From assembly GCF_003015185.1 (NCBI RefSeq), contig NZ_CP027860.1, positions 5,177,001 through 5,241,000 on the forward strand: 64,000 bases of DNA, read 5' to 3'. Under the pieces are notes generated by a model, which saw only the letters and a list, made by a program, of their open reading frames with translations, ran no database searches and had not been told where the DNA came from. Position numbers and translations under genes: made by a program. Below, one piece after another: positions 16,293 to 25,318 of the stretch (position 1 is its first letter; the number at the start of each line of letters is the position of its first letter). The DNA is from Ahniella affigens (GTDB taxonomy: Bacteria > Pseudomonadota > Gammaproteobacteria > Xanthomonadales > Ahniellaceae).

Positions 16293-16811
16293 TCAGTCGG
16301 AATCGGTGCTGGTCGCGCCGGTTGCAATCGGGGTGACCTGGGCCGAGGTATCGGGCATCAGGCTCAGCGACGGTGTGGCCGGCAATGCCGCCTGGCCAAC
16401 GCGCCAGCGCCGCGGCTCGATTTCGGTATAGAGATGGGATCCGGCCACCAAGTCGCCATCGGCGTTTTCAAACGGCGCGATCCAGATGCGCAGAATGCGC
16501 GCTTCCGTCCGCACCGGCATTGGCGTGCGCACCGTGGGCACGGGCTCTGGGGCCGCGGCGACCAGCACGAGTTCGCCGTCGTCCCGTTGATTGAGCTGCC
16601 ACGGGTCATCGGCTGGTAGCGGTGTGGAGCCATTGGCGGTCGCGATAGGATGCCCCGTGACCGCACCATCAGTCTCGGCATAGACCTGCAGGGCCGATCG
16701 GCACGGCTGGCCCTCTGGCACGCCGCAGCTGTAGCGGCTGCTACCGGTGGTGGCACAGGCGCTGCACCACGCGGCGACGCACAGCAGCAAAGTCAGTCGA
16801 GTCAGGGACAT
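16293..16811 (-). CDS. traV: TraV-like T4SS outer-membrane lipoprotein
   Basis: About 172 residues. The N-terminal signal ends in WCSAC, a slightly atypical lipobox. Next come YSCGVPEGQPCRSALQVY, matching the TraV Cys pair (CxxxxxxxC), and later ILRIWIAPFENADGDLV with SHLYTEIEPRRW, the beta-strand typical of TraV/VirB7-like proteins. It anchors the TraB-TraK outer core to the outer membrane. It is the first transfer gene of this operon in the window: traL, traE, traK and traB, normally just upstream, are absent. Met at 16811 is chosen to give a standard signal peptide. Confidence 0.8.
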   Translation of the reverse strand: MSLTRLTLLLCVAAWCSACATTGSSRYSCGVPEGQPCRSALQVYAETDGAVTGHPIATANGSTPLPADDPWQLNQRDDGELVLVAAAPEPVPTVRTPMPVRTEARILRIWIAPFENADGDLVAGSHLYTEIEPRRWRVGQAALPATPSLSLMPDTSAQVTPIATGATSTDSD

Positions 16812-17033
16812 GGCAGGCATTCGGCACAGAAGGAACATGTGCACAGCCTAGGCAGTAGCCGCCCTGCCCTTCCCGCGCAAGCCGCCGTGTTTTTCGCGGA
16901 TATTCCGGCGCAGGTTCACTCCCTGTCGCCGAGTTTGCTGCCAGCGTTTTTGGCTTGAGTCCCGTCGCTATGGGAACTCAAGCGACGCGTTTACGGCCAG
17001 CCTGCACGTTGAAAACGCCAGACCGATGGGCAG

Positions 17034-17927
17034 TCAGCGCTTGCTGCGCTGGCTGAAGGCAACGCTGCCAAGAATCAACGTGGCGGCTATGGCCATGGGC
17101 ACGGTCAACGGCTCGCCGAGCAGCAGCCAAGCCCAGGCGACCGCAAACAGCGGTACGAGGTACGTGACCGTGACGGCACGTGACGCGCCGATGCGGGCAA
17201 TCAATCGATAGTAGAGCGCATACGCAATGCCGGTGCAGAGCACCCCCAACGCCACCGCCGAACCCCATGCCGATACGCTGATCGACTGCGTGGGCCACAG
17301 GTACCACGCAAACGGCAGCAGGCTCAGACTGGCAAAGCTGAGTGTGACCGCGGCCACGGCGATGGGCGGCATGCCGACCAAATAGAGGCGCACCAGATTC
17401 GCGCCGATGCCATACAGCACGGCCGCGCCAGTACCCGCTGCCACCGCCCAACCAATGCTCGCACCTGCGGTCTTAGCGCTCGCCAGCACGACGACGCCGA
17501 CAAATCCGGCAAACAGCGCGAGGCCGCGCTTCCAACCGATGCGCTCGCCGAACATCAATACCGCGAACAGCGCCGTGAACAACACCGCCATCGAGTTGCA
17601 GATCGCGCCGATACCCGCGGGCGCGCGTTGCGCTGCCCACGCAAACAGCGCGAACGGCACCGCCGAATTGATCACGCCAATGACGGCAAGCTTGGGCCAG
17701 ATCGAGCGCGGGAACAACGCGCGCTGGGAGAACAAGAACGGCAGCAGGATGACCGCGCCGAGCGCAAGCCGGATCTCAGCGAGCGGCATAGCGCCGAATT
17801 CAGGTGCGGCGATGCGTTGGAACATGAAGCTGGCGCCCCAGATCGCGGCGAGCACGCCCAACTCCAACGGGCTCAACCAGTCGCGGCGGGTATTTTCGGT
17901 GAGCAGTTCAGCAGGGACAGCATTCAT
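17034..17927 (-). CDS. EamA/DMT-family transporter
   Basis: About 297 residues with ten hydrophobic segments arranged as two EamA halves; the second half repeats the fold (GASIGWAVAAGTGAAVLYG and the closing LLLGEPLTVPMAIAATLIL). Family members export metabolites or amino acids. The gene is divergent from a LysR regulator across about 200 bp, a common arrangement in which the regulator controls the exporter. GAGGA 8 bases before ATG 17927 supports the start. Substrate unknown. It interrupts the position where traLEKB would be expected. Confidence 0.88.
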   Translation of the reverse strand: MNAVPAELLTENTRRDWLSPLELGVLAAIWGASFMFQRIAAPEFGAMPLAEIRLALGAVILLPFLFSQRALFPRSIWPKLAVIGVINSAVPFALFAWAAQRAPAGIGAICNSMAVLFTALFAVLMFGERIGWKRGLALFAGFVGVVVLASAKTAGASIGWAVAAGTGAAVLYGIGANLVRLYLVGMPPIAVAAVTLSFASLSLLPFAWYLWPTQSISVSAWGSAVALGVLCTGIAYALYYRLIARIGASRAVTVTYLVPLFAVAWAWLLLGEPLTVPMAIAATLILGSVAFSQRSKR

Positions 17928-18130
17928 GTAGGGATTCCTCAACACCACCGCCAGGCGCCTTTGCGAGGGGCCGAATCAGTAGTAGACCAGGGACAGCGCA
18001 AGATTCGTTCACAATCCGGACCGATTTCTGCCCATCGGTGCGTTTGCGACTGCTGCGTATTGTCGATAGCCAGCAGCGCGCGACAAGCGCATACTTTCGA
18101 TTCCAGACACAAATCAGATTTGAGGCTGGC

Positions 18131-19015
18131 ATGACCGAACGAACGGAATTCCTGGCGGCGCTTGCGGCATTTGAATCGGCAGCCCGCCATCAGAACTTTG
18201 CGCGCGCAGGCGATGAGCTGCATCTGACTGCCAGCGCGATCAGCCATCATGTGCGCAAGCTCGAAGAACGTCTGGGCGTGGCGCTGTTTGAGCGCCATGC
18301 GCGCGGCGTGCGCTTGACGGTCGAAGGTCGGCAGCTGGCCGATAGCGCCAGCAGCGCGATGGCCGACCTGGAAGGCGTGGCCGCGAGTCTCAGCGCCGCA
18401 CAGCAGAGCTCAGCGCGCGTACGCATCAGTACGTTGCACTCACTGACTTACACCTGGCTGATCCCCATGCTCGCCGATTTTCGGAGCCGGCATCCCGACA
18501 TCCGATTGGGCTTCGATACGAGTGCCAGCCTGACGCGATTCGAAGAAGGCGGCGCGGATCTGGCCATACGCCATGGCCCGGGGCATTGGCCCGGGCTTAC
18601 GGCCATTCATCTGATGAACGATGCCCTGTTCCCGGTCGCGAGCCCAGCGTTTCAGAAACGACACCGAATTCGCAGCGCCGAGCAGTTGCCGAACCTGCCG
18701 TTGATCCACGATCTCGCGCGGCAGGGCTGGCTGGAGTGGTTTCGCGCAGCGTCCATTGTGGTGACGAAGATTGCCGATCCACTGGTGTTCAGCGACAGCA
18801 CGGATGCGTTGCAGGCGGCCGCATCAGGACTTGGGGTAGCGCTGGCCAGACAGCGCATCGTGACGCCTTGGCTTGCGCGCGGGGAGCTCGTGCAACTCCC
18901 CGGACCGAGCGTGCCCACCCGCTGGGAGTATTACCTCGTGTATCCCGCGCATCGGCGACTCAAGCCCGCGGCGCAGGCGTTTGTCGATTGGCTACTGCGA
19001 AATCGTTCGGACTGA
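18131..19015 (+). CDS. LysR-family transcriptional regulator (GcvA-like)
   Basis: About 294 residues. The N-terminal winged helix-turn-helix reads FLAALAAFESAARHQNFARA, then AISHHVRKLEERLGVALFER; the rest is the two-lobed effector domain. The use of a DELHLTASAISHHVRKLE recognition region resembles GcvA-type LysR members. It probably regulates the divergent EamA transporter. The start at 18131 has GAGG 6 bases upstream; a frame opening at 18038 adds residues with no family match. Its 3' end abuts the shortened five-hairpin element. Confidence 0.9.
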   Translation: MTERTEFLAALAAFESAARHQNFARAGDELHLTASAISHHVRKLEERLGVALFERHARGVRLTVEGRQLADSASSAMADLEGVAASLSAAQQSSARVRISTLHSLTYTWLIPMLADFRSRHPDIRLGFDTSASLTRFEEGGADLAIRHGPGHWPGLTAIHLMNDALFPVASPAFQKRHRIRSAEQLPNLPLIHDLARQGWLEWFRAASIVVTKIADPLVFSDSTDALQAAASGLGVALARQRIVTPWLARGELVQLPGPSVPTRWEYYLVYPAHRRLKPAAQAFVDWLLRNRSD

Positions 19016-19047
19016 GTCCGCCAGCAATTGCGACTCCTGGATCGTTA

Positions 19048-19120
19048 CGGAGGGTCTGAAAATGTCCATCCTGGACTTTCAGACCCGCAACGCGTCCGAA
19101 GTTGTTCAGAGGCTCCTTAG
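19048..19120 (+). mobile_element. Five-hairpin element, copy 2 (internally deleted)
   Basis: Starts ACGGAGGGTCTGAAAATG and ends GTTGTTCAGAGGCTCCTTAG. H1 is intact and the terminal repeat is retained, but H2 to H4 are missing, leaving about 73 bp. It lies between convergent genes, and its last bases supply the TAA stop of the minus-strand pseudokinase gene. Confidence 0.7.
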
Positions 19121-20052
19121 CGCAGCGCCTGCTGCAGACGCTGCCAGACGCGGTCGGACCAGCCGTTGCGGGGGCTTGGACTGCGAATGCGGGTGGTGTA
19201 TTGGCGCAGGTCCAGCGCCATGGCCGCGGCGTCGGGAAAGCGCTCCGACGGCTCCGGCTGCAAGGCTCGCATGCAAATCTGCCACACCGCATTCGGCACC
19301 AACGGTGCACGCTCACGCCATGCTTCGCGCGGCAGACCATCGAATGCCGCGGGGCTTTGCGCGCTGACTGCAGCCAGCAGCAACAAGCCCAAGCCATACA
19401 CGTCGGTTTGCTTGCTAACGCGCGTGCCGATGTCGCGCTGCTCGGGCGCCAGCCACGGCGTGTGTTGCGATGGCCCAGACCAGCCCACGTTGCTGCGGCC
19501 ATGCAGATAACGGCTCGTCCCAACGTCCATCAGGACTGCGTGTTGACGCACGATGCGGACATTGGCTGGTGACAGGCGCAGGTGCAGCAGTCCGTGACGA
19601 TGCAACACTGCAACGGCGTCGATGACCGGCAACAACAGGCGGACGGATTCGTTGACGCTGCGCTCGTCGGCGAGATCGAATTCGAAGAGCGCTGGTGCGA
19701 CCAACTCAGGACTGAGCAAATAGCTTCGGCCCGCATAGGTGCCGGCGCCCTGTACGGGCCAAAGACTCGAGTGCTGCAGCGGCGTCCGGCGCAGATCATA
19801 GAGATCGGCATCGGGTTGATCGAGGAACTGCACCACCATGCGTGCGCCGTTGTCGACCCGGCGCGCCCGATACAACCAACCACGACTGCCTTCGGCCAGC
19901 ACGCCGAGCAGCGTGCATGGTCCGATGCGCTGGCCTTGCAGATTCGGCGCCGAATCGCGACCGTTGGTGCGGTGCGCGTTGGCCTCCAGCGGGCTCGAGT
20001 GAGCGATCACGTCTGAGTCGTCGAATTGGTCTGAGTAGCGTTGCAAATTCAT
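19117..20052 (-). CDS. Ser/Thr kinase-fold protein, probable pseudokinase
   Basis: 311 residues with a eukaryotic-type kinase fold over about residues 40-285. The glycine-loop region is LLGVLAEGSRGWLYRARR, but the usual VAIK lysine is Gln (MVVQFL). The catalytic loop HRDLKPxN reads HLRLSPANV, so both catalytic Asp and Lys are lost. DFG is DVG, and APE is kept in PWLAPEQ. The C-lobe with YGLGLLLLAAVS and a closing Arg-rich region is normal. Hence a pseudokinase, more likely a binding or scaffold protein than an enzyme. No membrane segment. The stop codon falls in the inserted repeat element. The role of the neighbours is unclear. Confidence 0.75.
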   Translation of the reverse strand: MNLQRYSDQFDDSDVIAHSSPLEANAHRTNGRDSAPNLQGQRIGPCTLLGVLAEGSRGWLYRARRVDNGARMVVQFLDQPDADLYDLRRTPLQHSSLWPVQGAGTYAGRSYLLSPELVAPALFEFDLADERSVNESVRLLLPVIDAVAVLHRHGLLHLRLSPANVRIVRQHAVLMDVGTSRYLHGRSNVGWSGPSQHTPWLAPEQRDIGTRVSKQTDVYGLGLLLLAAVSAQSPAAFDGLPREAWRERAPLVPNAVWQICMRALQPEPSERFPDAAAMALDLRQYTTRIRSPSPRNGWSDRVWQRLQQALR

Positions 20053-20254
20053 GATGATGGTCTCTTGGCAAGTTCGATCAGACTAGACACGACCGCGCTT
20101 CTGCTTCCCGCGCTTTGCGTTGGCTTTTCGATGAATTGTCGGATCGCGCAAGAGCCGGATGCGCGAAATCCGCGAGAAAGGAGACGTATTGCGCGGGTGT
20201 GAACGGCATGCGCTTGCTTAGTCTGTGTGCTTCTCGCAACAGAATGGATGCACC

Positions 20255-21568
20255 ATGCGGATGTTCCGGTCCATCGCCCGAAGCGCGCTCTTGAGCCGTG
20301 TGTCATGGCTACTGATTACCAGCGTCGCCAGCAACGTTGTGCAGGCCGGCACCATCGTGCTGATCAAACCGGATGGCCAGCGCGTCAGCGTCGCCATGCA
20401 GGGCCAGGGGATGACCGTTGACGCCCGGACCGGCGATATCGAGGTTCCAACCATGCAGGCATCGGGCCAGCTTGGTGATGGCTGGTGTCCGACCACGGCC
20501 ACCAGCGCGCCCGCACAAAGCAGCCCCGCATTGGTTCTCGTACGAAGCAATGGCATTCGGTATCGGATTGCGATCAGCAGCAGTACGCTGCCGAGTTGGC
20601 GTGCGAGTCAGCAAACTCTGGAAGTCACGACAATTGCGCAACAGGCTCAGGCGGGTGATGGCTGGTGTCCGAGCCTCCCCGCCACGGCACCGAGATTTGT
20701 GTCGCCGCTGAGCGCGAGTCCCGCCACGCTCACGGCGCCCGGAACCACGATGCTTAGTTGGTCGACCACACTGGCCACCGCGTGCAGCACGGCCGGCAGC
20801 AGTTTTCCGTCCGGGGTCAGTGCTATTTCGGGTTGGCCGGCCAACGTGCCCGTGCAGAGTTCCGGCACAGTACTGAGCCTGTCGGTAGTCGGGAGCTATC
20901 GATTTCGGTTGACTTGTACCGGTACCGGGGGATCGGTCAGCGGCGACGTGACAGTGCAGGTCAACAGTAGTCCTGGGTCCGGATGCACCGGCACCCATGC
21001 GCCGCCCAATGGGCGAACCCGACAAGCCACCTTTCTACTGGGTGCGAGCGATCTGTGGCAGGCCTCAAACACCGATTGGCCACGCAACGCCGAGATTGAT
21101 TTGACGCGGTGGCATCCGCCTGTGCCGACCAGCATTGACGCTCAGGGCGTCAATCGAAGCTTTCTTGGGCGTTTCGGCAGCAACACGGGCGATACCGGAA
21201 CCATGGAGTTGAAGTCCACATCGTATGCAGCGTTCCAATTTGACACCACCGGCTTTGCGAATCGCGCGGGACAACTCACTTGGGAACAACCCGGCGCGTT
21301 TGGCGCGCCCTTGCTGGTCGCGCTCTCGCCCTGCGCAGGTGACTTCTTTCCGACCGATGCTCGTTGCAAAAGCAATGGTTCGGCCGCCAGCGGGCTGGGC
21401 TGGAGCACGGGTGCCAGTGTCGCCAATTATTGTCCGCTGACTGCTGGTCAAACCTACTATTTGAACGTGATCTTCGGCTCGCCGACGCAGCCGGCGCAAA
21501 CCACGTGTGGGTTTACCGCGTGTCGTTGGCTGTTCTCACAACGCTGTCAGATCGGATGCACGCCATGA
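20255..21568 (+). CDS. Secreted protein with duplicated GDGWCP module, unknown function
   Basis: About 437 residues with a signal peptide (SRVSWLLITSVASNVVQA). Two tandem modules of roughly 65 residues each end in GDGWCP (about residues 75 and 135 of the product). Then comes a Ser/Thr/Pro-rich PKD- or Ig-like beta segment containing two cysteines, and finally a Cys-rich C-terminal domain ending in CxxxCxWLFSQRCQIGC. It is probably periplasmic or outer-membrane exposed. The stop overlaps the start of the lytic transglycosylase (ATGA), so the two are co-translated and probably act together at the envelope. I do not recognise the family. The start is the ATG at 20255. Confidence 0.65.
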   Translation: MRMFRSIARSALLSRVSWLLITSVASNVVQAGTIVLIKPDGQRVSVAMQGQGMTVDARTGDIEVPTMQASGQLGDGWCPTTATSAPAQSSPALVLVRSNGIRYRIAISSSTLPSWRASQQTLEVTTIAQQAQAGDGWCPSLPATAPRFVSPLSASPATLTAPGTTMLSWSTTLATACSTAGSSFPSGVSAISGWPANVPVQSSGTVLSLSVVGSYRFRLTCTGTGGSVSGDVTVQVNSSPGSGCTGTHAPPNGRTRQATFLLGASDLWQASNTDWPRNAEIDLTRWHPPVPTSIDAQGVNRSFLGRFGSNTGDTGTMELKSTSYAAFQFDTTGFANRAGQLTWEQPGAFGAPLLVALSPCAGDFFPTDARCKSNGSAASGLGWSTGASVANYCPLTAGQTYYLNVIFGSPTQPAQTTCGFTACRWLFSQRCQIGCTP

Positions 21569-22116
21569 CGGCGCTTGCGTTACGCGGGCCGATCCAGCAA
21601 TGTCGGCGATCTGTTGATTCCTGCCTGCTGCTCATGTCGATGGTTCGCTCGCTGGTGATGCTGTTCATGCTCATGGTGTCGATGGTGGCCGTCGCCGATA
21701 CCCGCCAGCAACTGCCTGTGGCGCAGTGCATCGACTTGGTCAGTCGTCAGTTTCAGGTCGATCCCTTGCCGATTCACCTGCTGCGTGAAGTGGAAGGTGG
21801 CTGGGAGGGCGCGGTGCGGCAAAACGCCAATGGCAGTGAGGATCTTGGGCCGATGCAGGTCAATTCGATCCATTTGCCCGAGTTCGCGGCGCTTGGCATC
21901 ACGCGTGAGGAAATTCGCGATAACACCGGTTGCCGAAACGTGTTTGTGGCGATCAGTCTGTATCTACGACATTTGCAGGCCGCCAACGGCAACGTCGCGA
22001 TGGCGATTGCCCGGTACCACTCGAAGTCGGCCGCGCATGCCAGTGTGTATCTCGGTCGGATCGCCCGAATCATAGAACGCCGCTTGCAGCGCGAGCGGTT
22101 GTTGGTCGGTCGCTGA
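21565..22116 (+). CDS. VirB1-like lytic transglycosylase
   Basis: About 183 residues. A hydrophobic signal is followed by an SLT (GH23) domain: catalytic Glu in LLREVEGG, the NxxGSEDLGPMQVN segment matching the GLMQI motif, and IARYHSKS matching the AYNxG motif. It cleaves peptidoglycan, typically to let a secretion or pilus machine cross the wall. The ATG at 21565 overlaps the stop of the preceding gene; a shorter start at 21634 would give a cleaner signal peptide. It could serve the T4SS or pilus loci, but it lies 5 kb away from traV. Confidence 0.82.
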   Translation: MTALALRGPIQQCRRSVDSCLLLMSMVRSLVMLFMLMVSMVAVADTRQQLPVAQCIDLVSRQFQVDPLPIHLLREVEGGWEGAVRQNANGSEDLGPMQVNSIHLPEFAALGITREEIRDNTGCRNVFVAISLYLRHLQAANGNVAMAIARYHSKSAAHASVYLGRIARIIERRLQRERLLVGR

Positions 22117-22126
22117 GCACCTTTCA

Positions 22127-25100
22127 CTATTTCTTGGACGCATTCGCGGGTCCGTAAGGCTGCATCTGTTCGAACACCGGCGCAAACCAAGCGGCTGCCT
22201 GGTCGAGAAACTGCTGCGCCAGCAACGCGTCGGTGAACAGTGGCGTGCCACGCGTCAGGAGCCGCCAGCACCAGTCGTTTCGGCCGCTGTAGGCATTGGA
22301 TTCGAATGCCTTCTCTGCCTCGCGGACTCGGGCGCTGGGGTCGGCTTCCACGTAGTTCCAAGCCGATTGGGCCGCCTCGAGTGGCAACAGCAACGGCGCA
22401 TGATAGGCATTTCGACACGCGGAGACGTACGGCTCGCATAATGCAGGAGCGTTCGAATCACTGACGGGAATGTGAATCACGCTGGGCAGTCTCATGCCGT
22501 GGTGCAGCCTAGGGGCAGTCGGCCGTTTCCATTCGGCGATGACCACCAGTTGCTTGGGCCGGCGGTCACTGGCGGCCGCCAACCGAAGCGCGAGCAGCGC
22601 GCTCATGACGCGTCCTGGATTCAGATACGGATCACTCAGCACCAGCGCATCACCGCGCAGCGTCAGCTCACCGTGGACGAGCCCGAAGTCGATTGGCAAC
22701 ACGCGTGTGGGGGCTTGCCAGGCCTGCAGCACCTCAGGCGTCACCTGCTTCCAGCGTTCGGCGCACGTATCACGCAATGCCGCAAAGCTCATCTCGCCCA
22801 ACCGGCCTGCCGGCAGCTCGGCCAATTCGTGCCAGCGTTCGGGCACTTGCTCAAGCACGTGCCCGGCCGACAGCGAGGCCTCCAGCAACTCGCGCTCTAG
22901 ACGGGAGGTGCCGCGCGACTTCAGCCGCAGGGGCTCCAGATCGGGATCGGCCTCGCGGCCTTCATCAAATCGAATCCCAAGCCGACGCTGCACAAACCAG
23001 CGTCCCGGATGGGCCACAAAGTCGAGCAGATCGTGGAGTGACAGCCGTTCGGGTGCCCCTTCAACGGCGCGCAGACGAGCGGCTTCCCAATCCGGTGCGT
23101 CCGTCGTGCCCTGCGCCAAACGCCTGGCCGCCGGCAACCAGGCCGATGCAAAACTGCCACGCTCGAAGCGCTCTGGAGCATGGGGAAGCAATGGCCCGTG
23201 CCGCCACCAGCTGCGGACTGGTGTTTTTTCGAGACTGCGCTGCGGCGCGCCCTCGGCCACGTCCAGCACTTGTGCCAATTCCATCAGCAGATTTGAAGGC
23301 GCTTGCTCTGAGCCGTCTTTTGCCGCTTTGCTGACATAGCTCAGATGCAGCCACTCGCGCGCATTGAGGATCGCTTCCAGAAACAGATAGCGATCTTCGA
23401 CACGGCGGTCGCGGTCGAGGCGTTGCCGCGGTGACCACTTCAGCAAATCATCCGGACCCAAACCAGGATCTTGGCGGGGAAACTGATCGGCATTCAAACC
23501 AAGCACCGCAATGAACCGGAACGGCAAACTGCGGAACGGCACGAGACCAGAAAAGCGGATGCCGCCGGCCGGTGTTGGCGCTTCGGCAGCAGGCTGCCGC
23601 AGTCGGTCGCGTAGACACTCAGCAAAAGCACTGATCGGCAATGGCGTGTGACACTCGGTCAGTAAGGCTTCTTGTTCGAGCCCAGCGAGCAGCGAGGCCA
23701 GCACCTCACGAGGTGCCCGGAACTCGGCGTCAATCGGCCCAAGCAGGCGGGCCAGCCAACGCCTGAGCAATTGGCACCAGCGAGTCAGGCTGTGGTCGTT
23801 CTGCGCCAGTTTGTGCCAGGCATGCAACAACGCCAGCACCGATTCCGCGCGCGCGAGCAGACTCGCTTCGAGGCCGACGAGGGTCCATGGCTCCAAAGCT
23901 GTGTCGGCGGCGTAGCGCGACCACAGGCGCCCGAGACCCGCACCGAGACTGTGTTGATCACTGCCGTCGCCGCGATCGGCACCGTCCCAGCCAAAGCTCG
24001 CATGCACGCGGTCCAGCGCTTGCTCGAGCTTGTCGAGCAGCGCCGGATCGATGTGCCAGTGGCGGCTGACTTCGGGGTGCCGCAGCACGGCGAGCCAGAC
24101 ACTGCGCCGGATTGGCGCATCGGCTTTGGTGAGCAGCGTTTCCAGTAATTGAAACCACGGGTCATGTTCCAGCCAATTCAGATCGGCCACGCGAATCGGC
24201 CAGGCCGGCGCGCTGGCGCTGAACACGGCATGCAGCCAAGGCCGGTAGGCGCTCGGGTCGACTGCCATGATCAGCACTTCGTCCGGGCGCAGATCGGGTG
24301 CATCAAGTACCGCGCGATCAAGGGCCTCGCGCACGGCCTCAAGTTCGCCCCATTCGGTGCTGCACGCATGGATCACCAGGCTGTGATCGTGCGCGTCAGC
24401 CGGCCAGCGTGGCTTGGCCTGATTCTGATGAATCGCGGTTTGCAGAAGCGCCAAACGCGTTTGTTGCTCTGGCCATTCCGCCGCCAGTTCTTCGTCCTGA
24501 TCGGCCACGTCGAGCAAGGCCTCGAACAGGTCGCGACCGGACGTGCCTAGCTGCGACAACAGTGGTGGTCCGGATTCGGCATAGCCCGCTTGCTTCGCGA
24601 TCTGCGCCTTCGTCAACTGCCGCGGTTGATACAAGTCGAGCCAGAACTCCCGGCAGGGATTCTGAAAGTACCAGCGCACCTGAGCGCGTTGACCATAAAG
24701 TCGAAACAGCTCGAGCAGGTCGGGTGGGCAATGATTCAGACCAAAGACCCACAAGTCGTCCCGGCGCGTGGTGTCGACCTTCAAAGCGTGCCTTTGTCGG
24801 CTGATTCGTGTGGTGCGCGTTTCTGCGCCGAGCATTTCTTTGAGCGTGCGCCAGAGCGCTGCTTGCGGTTCGATTGACTGGCCGCGCTCGAACGCGTCGA
24901 TCCAATCGGCACGGTAGATGCTGTAGCGATGGAACAATTCCGCGAGTGCACCGGCCCGACGGAACCGGCGAACGGCACTTTGGCCGGGCTCGCTGTAGGG
25001 CCGACTGTCGAACGGTGCCTGGGACAACAGATCGTAGAGCAGCCAGTGCAGCAACTCAGGCTTGTCGCTCAGCAGATCCGGGTCGACCACGCTCAAGCGT

Positions 25101-25318
25101 TCGAGCCACTCACCGGGCAGCAGAAACTCGTATCCGGCAGCGATTCCGGCTGGACTCCGCTCGGCCAGTGCGGCGCGCAGCCACCGGCTCATGCCTGGAT
25201 GCGCAACGATGATGGTCTGCATCGCGAACGCTTGCGCCGGTTGGTGCGCGGCCAAGTCCGCAGACAACGCATCGGCAAGCCACTCCAGGCGCGCGGCGTG
25301 GCGCACGATGAAGCTCAT
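22127..25318 (-). CDS. recC: RecC, exodeoxyribonuclease V gamma subunit
   Basis: 1063 residues (E. coli 1122). The N-terminus FIVRHAARLEWLADAL and the segment AHPGMSRWLRAALAE match the start of RecC, where VVVQSPGMAQWL is typical, and the sequence stays RecC-like throughout, including PFRSLPFRFIAVLGLNADQFPR. RecC is the Chi-recognising subunit of RecBCD in double-strand-break repair. recB and recD are not next to it. The ATG overlaps the stop of ntrY (ATGA), so it is coupled to that gene. Only 10 bp separate its end from the convergent lytic transglycosylase. Confidence 0.9.
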   Translation of the reverse strand: MSFIVRHAARLEWLADALSADLAAHQPAQAFAMQTIIVAHPGMSRWLRAALAERSPAGIAAGYEFLLPGEWLERLSVVDPDLLSDKPELLHWLLYDLLSQAPFDSRPYSEPGQSAVRRFRRAGALAELFHRYSIYRADWIDAFERGQSIEPQAALWRTLKEMLGAETRTTRISRQRHALKVDTTRRDDLWVFGLNHCPPDLLELFRLYGQRAQVRWYFQNPCREFWLDLYQPRQLTKAQIAKQAGYAESGPPLLSQLGTSGRDLFEALLDVADQDEELAAEWPEQQTRLALLQTAIHQNQAKPRWPADAHDHSLVIHACSTEWGELEAVREALDRAVLDAPDLRPDEVLIMAVDPSAYRPWLHAVFSASAPAWPIRVADLNWLEHDPWFQLLETLLTKADAPIRRSVWLAVLRHPEVSRHWHIDPALLDKLEQALDRVHASFGWDGADRGDGSDQHSLGAGLGRLWSRYAADTALEPWTLVGLEASLLARAESVLALLHAWHKLAQNDHSLTRWCQLLRRWLARLLGPIDAEFRAPREVLASLLAGLEQEALLTECHTPLPISAFAECLRDRLRQPAAEAPTPAGGIRFSGLVPFRSLPFRFIAVLGLNADQFPRQDPGLGPDDLLKWSPRQRLDRDRRVEDRYLFLEAILNAREWLHLSYVSKAAKDGSEQAPSNLLMELAQVLDVAEGAPQRSLEKTPVRSWWRHGPLLPHAPERFERGSFASAWLPAARRLAQGTTDAPDWEAARLRAVEGAPERLSLHDLLDFVAHPGRWFVQRRLGIRFDEGREADPDLEPLRLKSRGTSRLERELLEASLSAGHVLEQVPERWHELAELPAGRLGEMSFAALRDTCAERWKQVTPEVLQAWQAPTRVLPIDFGLVHGELTLRGDALVLSDPYLNPGRVMSALLALRLAAASDRRPKQLVVIAEWKRPTAPRLHHGMRLPSVIHIPVSDSNAPALCEPYVSACRNAYHAPLLLPLEAAQSAWNYVEADPSARVREAEKAFESNAYSGRNDWCWRLLTRGTPLFTDALLAQQFLDQAAAWFAPVFEQMQPYGPANASKK

